DNA from: Acanthaster planci
Taxonomy: Eukaryota; Echinodermata; Asteroidea; Valvatida; Acanthasteridae
Reading direction: 5' to 3'
DNA: 64,000 nucleotides
Assembly (NCBI RefSeq): GCF_001949145.1
Contig: NW_019091379.1
Location: forward strand, 568,532-632,531
In this document: positions 22,110-33,120 of the stretch, piece after piece
How the letters are laid out: every line of letters starts with the position of its first letter
How positions within the stretch are numbered: position 1 is the stretch's first letter
Notes under the pieces: model-generated
The model's database searches: none
What the model was told of the DNA's origin: nothing
Seen by the model: only the letters and a program-made list of their open reading frames with translations
Translations under genes and position numbers: made by a program

Positions 22110-23945
22110 TTGGTCAAACTAGCTGAGAGTATAGCTCATGAAAATGTCGTTATCCCGATCGACATTCCAATGAAGTTTCCTCAAACGTTCACTTCTCTTG
22201 TTTACTGCCTGTCAAGAACCCATACAGTAAAAAACCGTGGGGGCGCTTCAACTGGGAGAAAATTGAATACCCAGATGTTACTGCCGTGCGTTTCCGCTAG
22301 AACTTGTGAGCGTGTACACAGAAATATCTGAAGTTGACATTTACACATTAGTGTCAGAAAAGACCATGAGCAAAGATGTTCAGTCTTTTTCAGATAAGCC
22401 AATCTCTTGAACCGTGGCAAAAAGTCAACCAACTACGCTGCAGGGCCTGACGCAGATGGACATGAAAAGTTTGCTGTTTGATGACAAGAAACTTCGAAGT
22501 ATTGACATGGTTACTTCGGAACAAAATCAGTGTATGGTGATATAATTCAGGGGAAAGAAAAGAAAGACTCGATAAAAGTTCAGCTGTAAGGTTAGACTGA
22601 CTCTGCCGACCGCCGATAAGATTCATCTGTACGTTCCGCCGCCGGGAAGGTACAAACTGCAGTTTGCAGACCACCACCTGCGTTTGAAATTGACAATTTA
22701 TGACGAAAACGGGAAGAGGAGGGCTTTTATATTTGTTGCGTTTTTGGTGCCTTTCTCTCCATACGAATATGATCCTCTCTGACCTATTTAATTTAACACG
22801 GACGGATTCACAAGCCCCAGATGGAGAAATCCATGCACTTCCACTGAAGCAAGGAAGAGAAAAACAGGTTCAGTTGTGCCCGGGGTTACAGATGGTAAAA
22901 CCAGGAAAATCATTTCATTTGCCAGGATTGCGCAGTAGATTTGCAAGGGGGGGGGTTCATAGTGGCACAATGTAACAGGCTTGGGGATTTAAAAAAAATC
23001 AGGACAGCGATAGAAGCCGAAATCGTGACGGTGAAAATTGATCATGAATCTATACTGGAATGGTGAAAATAGCTACAAGCATTGTTGAAGAGATACATTC
23101 TGAAATCGACCTTTACCAACGTCCTGTCTTCAAGGCCTTATTTTGTAATTTAGCTAAAACTGGAATAAGGTTGGATCCAGAACTGGGGGGGGGAGTTGTT
23201 TACTTGGGCAAATATTTCGAAATTTCCAAATCAGGCCTTTCCATATGATGGGCAAGGCGACATTTTCGGCTTTACACACGATTATCGCGAAAGAGGGGAA
23301 GTGAAAAATCTCCCCACTAGTTTTTCGCTCTTTCTCTCATCGAATAAAAAACCCTGTCCTGGGCATATGACTGTCGTTTGCCCCATCCCCATCCTGGACC
23401 CGCAAGTGAACGGAAAGAAATTATATTTTGAAATGGGTAAACAATTAAGCCCTTGCTCTAAGCGCTTTCTCGGGAATTCACAGTTCTTCTACGCATTTTC
23501 AAGGGTCACAAGTTCTTTGCATGTGAAGATTTTTGGCCAGAAGTTTGCTAGAGATGGCGTCGAACCATTTCTCCAGCCTGTGGAATCGCTCGCAAGCGGC
23601 GCCTAAAACTATTGTAAAAAGATCATTTTGATTATGCCCTCGAATTGAGAAAAGTCAAGCGCGATGTACAAGAGGGAGAAAAGATTTTGAAATGCTGGAA
23701 ATGTTGGACCTGATGTCATGCCGACTGCTTGTAAGGTCTACCTCCACATATACAATCAGTACACAAATCATTGACACACTGCAGACTTTGACAGAACTGA
23801 ATAGTGCCTTCAATTCGTTCGCTTCCCGTCTCGAGTTACAAATTGAAAACAACCTTAAACCAGGCTCATGAATTCCGGGATAGAGACAACAATTTAGATG
23901 TAGAATTCACGCAAATTTCGCGGCTAAGGAACTGAGCACACAGTA
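22110..23945 (+). pseudogene. Frame-broken protein-like region, family not recognised
   Basis: Consecutive pieces in different + strand frames read like real protein. They include HENVVIPIDIPMKFPQTFTS (about 22140), KPWGRFNWEKIEYPDVTAVR (about 22232), LELVSVYTEISEVDIYTLVS (22300-22360) and RLTLPTADKIHLYVPPPGRY (about 22600). Later pieces are EEIHSEIDLYQRPVFKALFC (about 23090), DHFDYALELRKVKRDVQEGE (about 23622) and a helical LLVRSTSTYTISTQIIDTLQ segment near 23740. The last piece ends at a stop near 23938. At least six frame changes and some stops separate them, several next to homopolymer runs of G or A. No introns with matching phases were found. This looks like a decayed single-exon gene or retrocopy. 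A faint likeness to ZU5/UPA-type modules is too weak to name. Confidence 0.4.
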
Positions 23946-25310
23946 AATCCCTCCTCTTCTGTTCTTTCAACCGTCGTGTTAAGTGCATCGTGATCACACG
24001 GCCGCGGGGGATTAAGGGAGGAAACGCGGCGCTTGGAGGATTGGTAAACTTTAGGAAAGTGCGTGTGGATCTAAAGATCACACGGGCGGGTTTTTACAAG
24101 ATAATCTCTACATCTCATAGCTCTTATGCGTGACACCAGAGCGTTCAATCAACATCGTCCGTCAACGAGGTATATATAACCACACAAAAAACTAATTAAA
24201 TCTTTTAAAATCCTGGAATATGTCAGACATGACAATATGTGATGTAGACTTATGCACGGACGTGATTGTAGCGGCAATCACGAGAAATTGAATTGTGAAG
24301 AAAAAATACAGTTATACCAATTAGGGCAGAAACGGTCTGTTGATTAGATTACTGCATTTGGCACTGGGGAGAAATGCTGAAACGGCAATTTCAGCATTCA
24401 TATCTTCTTGACTTATTTCACACTGTAGACGTGCACTGCCGTCCTCAGATTTGAGGAGCAGTTACGCGTATGTACTTCTGATCACGAACAGATAAGCACA
24501 ATTCTCCCAAGGAAGAAAAGGCTTGTCCAATTCAAAGGCGAAATGAAAGAGCAGCGTAAATTTGACTAATGACCAGACCCCGAAGTTTCCAGTCAATTCT
24601 CATCACATTACCTCTCTCAGGGAATATATTTGAAACAGGTGAGGTAAAGCAAAACAATTCCTTGTCCGCCGGTCGAAATTATAACTCCTCACTTACGGAT
24701 TCTGTAGGCTACCTTGAGTGGCCTACAGCTAGTCACATGACATTCACTAGTGTTACTGTCTTGGCGTGCGGGGTCCAAAGCAGTACACCCGTCGTACCCG
24801 TCGGCGGTACCGGCACGTTTTGACAAGACTGGTGCATGCTACGTAGGGAAAGCATTTTTTTTTACACAGCGCGTTGGAAAAATCTGACTTGAATAATGGC
24901 TCTGATGGGGGATTTTTTTCAAAGGGGAATTCAAATCCGACAATCCAACGGGAGAAGCTTCCACGAGGTATTTATGAAGACTAACCTCCTCCAAAGAACC
25001 ATTTTCCCGTAGGAAAATACATGAACACGCCCCGGCTAGAAAACTGGGTTCAAAATTTGCGTGAAGAGATACGATAGTTTTGACAATTGCACAGAACATT
25101 CATTACATTTGCAAATACAAGAACATTAATACTTTCTTTTTATTCAGATTAAACCAAGAAAAAGCTGCGGGAGACGAAATACTGCATGTTTATCTCGATA
25201 AAACCAGCCACCCTCGGTGGTTCATGGTGGAGCATTCTTGGTTTTTACCTCGGGGAAACACCCTGGAAGAAATCGATAGATACTTGTATACTGAGGAGTG
25301 TATGGATCGT
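23946..25310. other. Intergenic stretch, nothing recognised
   Basis: No credible gene or bounded element was found. Confidence 0.4.
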
Positions 25311-25450
25311 TGTTGTTTTTAGTTGTTGTTGTTGTTGTTGGTTTGTTGGGGTTGGTTGTTTGTTTGTTGGGGTGTTTGTTGGGTTGTTGGGGTGTTTGTT
25401 TGTTTGTTGGGGTGTTGGGGTTTTTGTTTGTTTGTTTCTTTGTTTGTTTT
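25311..25450 (+). repeat. G/T-rich low-complexity tract
   Basis: The tract is built of GTT, GTTT and GTTGGGG units on the + strand and is almost free of A and C. Several GGG and GGGG runs spaced by short GT loops (about 25347-25419) fit the pattern for a G-quadruplex. Frames across it are low-complexity artefacts. Confidence 0.8.
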
Positions 25451-26635
25451 TATATGGACCTTGTGGGCTTTTTAGTGATGTTTCTAGTTCTCTGTTTTGT
25501 TTATTTTCTGACTCCCACACTTCAGTGTTTCGACAAGGGACTGGCGTCTAACATCGGTCGATATCCATCACTGTCTTGTGGGGCTTACTAGCAGTCGAAA
25601 CATGTGAGTTCCCTGAGCGATAACCATCCTGAACTCACAGGGGATGATCTGTCGCCCGGTTTACTCAGCACATCACGCGTTGATATAACTCATAAGTGCC
25701 ATGGGTACAGAGAGAGGGAAAGACCAGCTTGGAATTCTCCGAAAATTCGCCTTTAAATGGCATGGTATCTGTCCAGTCACAGTGCAGTTTCATCAATACA
25801 GCCTTGCTTGCCAGATTTCATGTTTATTTCATGTCCATGTGTTGACATGAACTGAAGCGAGAAATGATTATTCATCAAGAATAGAGCTGTGTGTGCATTT
25901 GGAATCTCCAGCACTTCACGCGCATCTTGAATTAAGTAAATCTCTCTGAAACTAAATCTATTTTGGGATCGAATCAAGCCGCTCTCAAATGTGCAATTTG
26001 GTTTGGCGCAAATGTGATACGCCAGTCTTACCTGAGTGTGAAGTGATGGCGTGGAGCACACTAATTTCTGAAAACGCATATTATGCTTACACGTCTCTAC
26101 CAAAAGGAGACATAGCACTCTAATACCTCCGTCGGTTTTGAACACTAAGAAGAGCTTAGATCGTGCTAATGTGTGAATGATGTGCTATCGTCCCTCCTTT
26201 GCCGATACCCTTGCATAACAGCTAGAATAGAGAAAATGAAACAGTTTCTGTATACACCAAGTGGCACTTTTAGACAACTGGAGTGATTTTAGATCAGACT
26301 GGTTCACTTAAGAAGCCAGGCGCGAAAAGCGTGGAGGGGCGGGGCCACAGCCCCGATCCATACACATTTTTATTTATAGGCCCTATCATCGCAATACACT
26401 TTTGAAACCATGCCAAGCTTTCACAATGTGCACTGTTGTCCTGCAGTTTTGATGACATCAATTTCATTAAATAAGGCAAATCTCTCTCTCAAAATGCCTA
26501 TTTCTGAAAGATATAACCACAATGATCGTATTGCGAATGATAGGATGCATGAGATTGCTACCGATTTAAATGACTGTAATAAAACATGTCAGACTGAATG
26601 AAATTTCACGGATGTATGAGCCCCAGGCTCCACCA
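25451..26635. other. Intergenic stretch, nothing recognised
   Basis: The longest frame (122 codons, minus strand, 25777-26145) matches no family I know and has no supporting signals. Confidence 0.4.
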
Positions 26636-26816
26636 AGAGAGGGCGCAATTTTCCTATAGTAACAGAGGCTCCTTTGGTGGGAATTGCATCTCACTCCTTC
26701 ACAAAGGACCATGAATTGCACGCGTTGCGGTCGCGGCGCTACCAACAAAATGAACACCATCCACCAACATGGCAATGAGGGGGTGCTTCTGATCAAGGCG
26801 GATAGCGGATGGAGGT
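26636..26816 (-). repeat. Dispersed repeat family R3, copy 2 (inverted)
   Basis: On the minus strand it reads GCTATCCGCC, CAGAAGCACCCCCTCATTG, GTTCATTTTGTTGGTAGC, CACCAAAGGAGC and AATTGCGCCCTCTC. This matches copies at 18463 and 57500 along its whole length. Confidence 0.65.
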
Positions 26817-29516
26817 CATCTTGTTTACTAAGGCCCATTTTTGCTTACAAAATTCAATAGTCACAGTGAAACACACAGGTTGCAGGAAATGACCGGGTTA
26901 AAAAGATGAGGTTCAAAAGGGGCACTGTTTGGGGTTGCCATCTCACATTTGGTTGGGCAAAATTGGGCATGAAGCCACCGCATTGTACAAAATAATATGC
27001 AAAGATATTGACAGGAGCCGATAAAGAATTGCTGCCAGAAACAATACACGTTTACCTGAATAATGGGCATTATGACGTAACGACTTTCTTGCGGTTCATG
27101 GTGGTTAGTTTTGCATTCCTAGGATTGTTGTTACCGCATCCGCGCTGATGTTCAACATCGTTTGCTTTAAAGCCTATCCGAACGCTGTCAGTAAAATAAT
27201 AGCGGAGGAGGGCACTGTCTGCTGGGAACGCGTCGCCATTTAAAAAAAAAATGAAGCGCCAAAACTTCAGAAACGGTGCTAGAAACTTATCCTGAGGGGT
27301 AGATAGGATTCTATTAATGATGAAAAATCCCCCCCCCCTTTGCCAAAAGGTGCATGGTGTTATATCCCTTCCCTCGATCCTCCTTGATGTACGCAAATAG
27401 TCTTGGGGTTTCCGCAGGTGGCTGCTGACTATAATACACAAACATTGATTGAAATGAGACTGATTTCCCTGAAGCAGCGATACGGTACCGGTACCATGGT
27501 AAAATGAACGCATCAAGTTTCAATAGATGGAAACAGATGGAGAGCAGGCTGTAACAAAGTGACCATGTAGCGAAACCTCACGTCTTTTTACATACATGGC
27601 GGCATGGTTCACAAGCACGAAACTATTCTGTAACCCATTTCAAAAATCAAAGGTTTCGGGTTCATTTCCAAACTGCTGTGAAGTAACCGTAAAGACTAAC
27701 GTAACCAGTAGGTCTGCCTGAGTTTGGAATACTCGAAGGGATATTTAAGAGAGGGTTTAATTGGTATCAGTAGGTATAGGTTGTTTGTGAGAAGCTACAG
27801 TATATCTTTTAATGGGAAAGGACAAAGATAAAAACCGGAAATTACCCATTTTGGTGATTTCAGTGTCATCTGCTGCGAATGTAGCCTTGCAGTTTTGGGA
27901 AAATGAGCCAACTCTTTCAAAAGAAATTGGGTATCACAAAATGACTTTGTTTTTGTCTAGCGTGGTTCGCAAACGCAAATGACTTCGTACTCGTGGGGTA
28001 GTGAATTCAGCGAAACCCAGGTGAAAAACGACAAAACTAAATATTGCAAATGCACAAATTTCGATTTCACGGGACAAAATTCAAATATACAAATCCATGA
28101 ATTCGGATGACAAACGTTTCAAATTAGCCACGAAAAAGCAGATGATGAAACATTACACGTTCAGACACTTTTTTTCCATTACGTGTACTAAATTCCCACT
28201 GATTATCAATGGGTTAAAGATTTTTTAAAATGCAATAAGCAGGACAAGTGAGCAGAAGTCTTAGGTTTGAATCCTTTGAATGACTTTTTTCAGATCTCTC
28301 GGATCACACTGAGAATACAGTGTGAATATAGTGCATCGATGTAGAAAGGAAAAAAAGTGGTATAAAATGGTTTCGTCGTTCTCGAAATGTTGATCAGAAT
28401 AATTAACAGTTGGCCTGATTTCGCATAGCGCCACATGAGGCCAATCGGGTCAACGATAATCTACTGTGAGACCGTTAGGCGATTTGTTCCGAACAGTTTT
28501 GATTAAATCCGCTCCAGCTCTCCGCGTCCAACAGGACCATTTGTAATTGAAGACGTGACTGAGTCGAAATGAAAGTTACGCGTGGAGATTTGCTATTCGT
28601 GTACACTGACACCCAATCGACTGAATTACGGGCTACGTCCGAGAAATCTCAGTTTGAGCTAGAAATAGGATGTATGAGTCGCAAGCCGACTTTTAGAAAT
28701 ACCCATAGCTGTCAGTAACGCAGACATCCATCATTGCTGACTGCAGCTTGGGCTCAGATAAGATTCGTGTTTCCCATTGTTCAAGGTAATGTATGGAATT
28801 ACAGGATCTGACAAATCTTCATTGATGCATGATGAAGCAGGTACGGTCATTTTAAAATAACACTGTTTAATTCCTCCAGCCTTGTGACCCAAGAGGACCT
28901 CCGAACGAGTTTTGCGAAGCAACACAGTTCACTTCGGAGGTTTGGCAGTGATTCTTCCGTCAGGCACAAGCGCCTGTCTGGATGTTTTTCAGCGTAATTT
29001 GATTGAACCTTCCCCCTATAGTTTGAATGAACCTTCCCGCCAGTATTTGGATCGACGCAGTCACGTCCAATGGCTACGGAGCACCTAGACGACCGTCGTT
29101 ACGGCAAGGGAAACATCTGCCTCCTGCCTTGTGTCGAATCGTTAATGGCAACATTATTTTTTAAACTCTGGTGTGTTGGCCGCGTATTTATTTCACATGA
29201 AATTGTTATTAGTAGAACGTACCGGTGTACCTGAGGCAAGTTTAACTAAAAGAGTGTAGCTCTGTCATTCAAAAACGCACAGAGAGAGGGTGTCGCTCAC
29301 CCCAAAGCACATTAATACTAATTTGTAACCCCGAAACCTTTGCACTGAAGTCCATTCGATACGCAAAATTGGGTTACAAAAAATACCAGCTTTCCAATGT
29401 CAATGGCTTGCAGTCCAAATTTAACTACAGTGTCACTTTATCCGCAGCAGAACGGTGAAACGTACTGAGCTTTTTTCACAGGTTGTTTTGTCCGAGGAAA
29501 TTCGAAGCTGGCCTGA
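26817..29516. other. Intergenic stretch, nothing recognised
   Basis: The longest frame here (148 codons, minus strand, 27070-27516) shows no recognisable motif. No bounded element was found. Confidence 0.4.
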
Positions 29517-29540
29517 GATCACAGAAGAGACAAGGCAAAC

Positions 29541-29753
29541 ATGTACAGGTTGATGTTGCCGGGGGACAAGGTAAAAGGGGTTAAGGGTCGGGATCGATCA
29601 GAGGCGACGGGGATTCAGACTGATCGAATTGTGGCACGTGACATGTCAGGCACAATTATCAAGACGTACTGCAACGACTTTGATAACTTTGCAAGAGATG
29701 TCAAAGAAAATAATGTAGCGACCGTGATAAAGTTTTCGGGCCCTGTACGCTGA
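29541..29753 (+). CDS. Short reading frame resembling part of an RPA-type OB fold
   Basis: The 70-codon frame ends with a segment containing ARDMSGTIIKTYCNDFDNFA followed by RDVKENNVATVIKF. This resembles the strand-turn-strand and helix of DNA-binding OB folds in replication protein A subunit 1. There the shared pattern is D-SG-I--T--N---D-F, then N-V. The frame is open from about 29517, and AG dinucleotides at 29479-29480 and 29523-29524 could be splice acceptors, so this may be one exon or a fragment. The first 30 residues look unrelated to RPA. No neighbouring exons were found. It could be a pseudogene piece or a coincidence. Confidence 0.25.
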   Translation: MYRLMLPGDKVKGVKGRDRSEATGIQTDRIVARDMSGTIIKTYCNDFDNFARDVKENNVATVIKFSGPVR

Positions 29754-32700
29754 TTTATTTATTTAAGTTGGGGAAAACAAGTATTCAGTCGAAATCAAAT
29801 AGCTACTAGATTCATGATTTCTCAGGGTGGTGTTCGTGGGGGGTGCTGAAGGGGTGGATGGGGAAAGTGTTACCACAAATCGCCTTTCGCCTCTAAAAAT
29901 GTGAATAAGACATCAATTTATGTTCACCCTTTCTGTATGCGTAACTGCAGATGTATTGAGAAACTGAAGAACACCGCTCCATTTGATCCGAGTTGAAATC
30001 AACATCTCCAAAATGCGCCCTGCTAACTGTTGACACCTGGGCAGCAACTGCAATAAAATCCCACTGAGGTTGCATATTGATACAGAATGAGAGCCACGAG
30101 TTGAAAGCCAGTGAATCCGTTCAGGCTTTGAACAAGTTAGGCTGACAATGTCACTCTAATTAATAGATTGTTCAATCAAAATAAACCTTTTCGAGGGTTG
30201 TTAATAATAAGCTTGGAAAAGCGAAGCAGGTATATACGATTTGGATGAACAGTAAACTCAAGGATAAGAAGTGTATACACACTACGTTATCATTCTAGAA
30301 AACTCTGTTCACTTCCAAACTTGCGTCGTCAAAAATGTGTGTGACGTCAAGGCGAAGGACTTCATGGACTGGCCTGGGCCTTTTTCGTCACTGTACCATT
30401 CATGCGTGTTTCTTCAATCAATAACCCTGTACACTACATAATATTTTTGTAAGTACCACTCATGTCTGTCACACGCAACAAGTCATATGAAAGTATCAAT
30501 TCTATTGCACCCAAGGTCATGCTGCAACAACTATGTTCAGATGTTGGGCAATGATTTTGATATCCAGCTATACAGTGCAGGTACAGGCCGCGTCAGAGGC
30601 ATATCCAAATGGACCTGTTCCTTTCAGAAAACAGATTACATCGAAGCTGCCTCATCATCAGAAGTGGTGTTTGCTGATTGAACCTCTCTCAATCCCTCGG
30701 GACAAGACAAGACGTGCTCGAAAACAACATTCTCGCTTGCTGGAGCCAAGGCATGGCAAGCATCTTGGGCCCTGAAAAGAAAGTTTAAGAGAAATTGATA
30801 GCACTGGTAAACGCGTAGTATGGAATTCTACGAATAATTATTTGGGAAGTGGCGTTGTGAGTGTGACAATGATTCATTCCATCCAGAGATCGTCAATATG
30901 TATGGCCTCATGCTGGAGATCGACGATGTTAGCGAGTAATCAGGAGACGTTTAAGTGTAGTGGCAACGAAGTTATTTGAGACTCCATTTTAATGCCACTT
31001 TTTACTCCCCTTCAGTGTATAAAAATTATTTGACATCTCTTTTCGGTTAAATGCATTGAAAAGTGCAATTTTAAAACAAAAAATTGTCCATGCTTTCCTG
31101 GACAACTGAGGGCACTGTTGCTGCAACGTAATCCAGTGAAGACATGTTTCAGGGCATGGGGTTTGTTCAAACTGTGAACCCAACATTAACTCAGTGAAAA
31201 CACAACAATGAATCACCGAAGAAAGGAAATTTGAGGCCAGCAGTTTGGGCCCTTTTTTGGGCACAAACCAATGAAACACTGAGAGCCTCTTCCTGAGATT
31301 ACATCACAGTTTTGCTCATGTTTATGGAAATACTCATTAATATAAAAAAAACCAGCAATATACCACTTAAAACACTAAAACACAACTTGAACATGACGTT
31401 ATAGCTGACATGTGAAAGCCCATTGTTAAGGTTTGCATTATTTTAAAAAATTGCACTGCAGCTTCCCTGTCAGACCGCACATCTAAAATCCAACAGTATC
31501 TTCCGATACGAAAACCCAAGTGGGAACTACGGAGGTGTATGTCGAGAGGGAGACGGGGTAAAGGTAACGAAAATAAAAGTGAACGTGCAGCAGGCGCGGG
31601 TCCAGACTGACGGTTGGGGGTCACATGCATTCCTGTTCACTGCCGGGTTTTTTTTTGGGGGGGGGCTTACATCCAAAGGTTAATTGGAAGCCCACTGAAC
31701 TCGTAAACCAAGTAGGGGTCTTATTTTGCGTGTGCTATTAGGGACCAAGCAACGTTGGTTAAATGGTTTCACCAACAGTGACACCTACTTGACAGTGACT
31801 ACTACGACTGACAGTTGAGGAGTTTACAATAAATCCTCTTGTGTAATGAATCCTGATTGATTAATTGAAAACTCGTGCTGATGAACTCACTCAAGAAGCT
31901 TAAAGCGATTAAACTTTGCTGTTGGGTGCAGGTAATGGTTTGCGTTCCTCCGAACCTCATACAGTGGCTATCGTCGGGAATCTGTCCTTTCATAAATGCA
32001 CCATGGATACAGAGCCCGTCAGCCACAACTGGGACTGTGAGATGACGCACGCCGGAGCACGGAGACCGGCCTTTGCAATTCAGTCACGATCGTCGAACTA
32101 AAATCACAATACCTCACTGCAGCGGCGGCTGGAGAATGCCAATATGTCGTAGGCGGGTCTCAAGGCTATTCTCTGATATCGAGCTTGTTTGCTCGTTTAC
32201 TTTCTGGACAATTCTCTGAATTAATTGGTATCTGTCCCCGTGTTTAATCTCGTGATCATTCCCGTTTTTGCGTTTTGTGATTTTTTTCCTGTATTTCACT
32301 TTTTTTCTTTCCTGAGGGGAATGATCCATTCGAAGAAAACCTTCCTTCTCAACGGCCTCCAACCCTAAAAGAGCTGGAGGTTTTCAGATAGCCCGATCTG
32401 GTGATTTTTTTTAAAATCTTTGCATGCATATAAACTTGTAAAAACATTCAGTATAAGTGCATCTTTGTAGCCCCATGGGCTTTGTGTGTGCGGTCGTTTA
32501 AAGTTCATGTGATAATCATACATACACGTTCTTTGAACTCGTTAAGAAGATTTTTGGCCAACCTGTCTAAGAAAAATGGGCGTTCCACGAGAACAGTATG
32601 CCCGACTTTCACAGAATTGGTGTTGAAATGATCGTTATTACTGGAAAAAACTCCTGAAAGCACGGTTCGCAAATTAAGGCATTCCAACGATATCGGAGAA

Positions 32701-33001
32701 ACCGTCGGGGGTTTGAGGATTCCGCCGTTGGCTCAATGAGAGTGGATTGAAATCAACCTGGAAATCAAGATGCTGGCGCTCAAAGTGGAAAATCCTACAA
32801 AACGTCACTCCTGTACTCATAACATTATATACGTTTGTGGGCCACTCACAATCTGAATTCATATCAGAGAATCGTACCCCTTATACAACTTTTTTTTTCT
32901 TGAAGTCTTCTATGTTGTCTTATTTACAGGACCCAATTTCGCGTCGCTGTTTAATAGTTAGCAGAAAAGTCGTGCTTATTTAGTAGAAAAATTGCTAAAT
33001 T
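29754..33001. other. Intergenic stretch, nothing recognised
   Basis: No credible gene was found. Homopolymer G and T runs near 31650-31668 follow GGCGCGGGTCCAG, which may be one end of a transposon, but no partner was found. Confidence 0.4.
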
Positions 33002-33120
33002 GGCTATGTCCAAATCTGATATCAAGAGCTAGGTCTAGGACTTCGCTCCATATGAGACACGTTAAGACACCAAGACATTAGACCCAGCCGTAGCTCTGTG
33101 AGCCCGTTTCGGACAAGGCC
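33002..33120 (-). mobile_element. PIF/Harbinger-like MITE, 119 bp, copy 2
   Basis: The left end is GGCTATGTCCAAATC and the right end in reverse complement is GGCCTTGTCCGAAAC. The interior AGAGCTAGGTCTAGG and CCCAGCCGTAGCTCT blocks match the copies at 51887 and 59048, and the length is the same. Flanking trinucleotides (ATT, TTT) are no longer a clear duplication. Confidence 0.7.

Noticed and set aside
25186-25591. Frames of 91-121 codons on both strands with Val/Gly/Cys/Leu or Asn/Thr/Gln/Pro runs
   Set aside because: They translate the G/T-rich low-complexity tract and are composition artefacts, not membrane proteins.
27070-27516. 148-codon frame on the minus strand
   Set aside because: No recognisable motif, no supporting splice or promoter signals, and composition like surrounding non-coding sequence.
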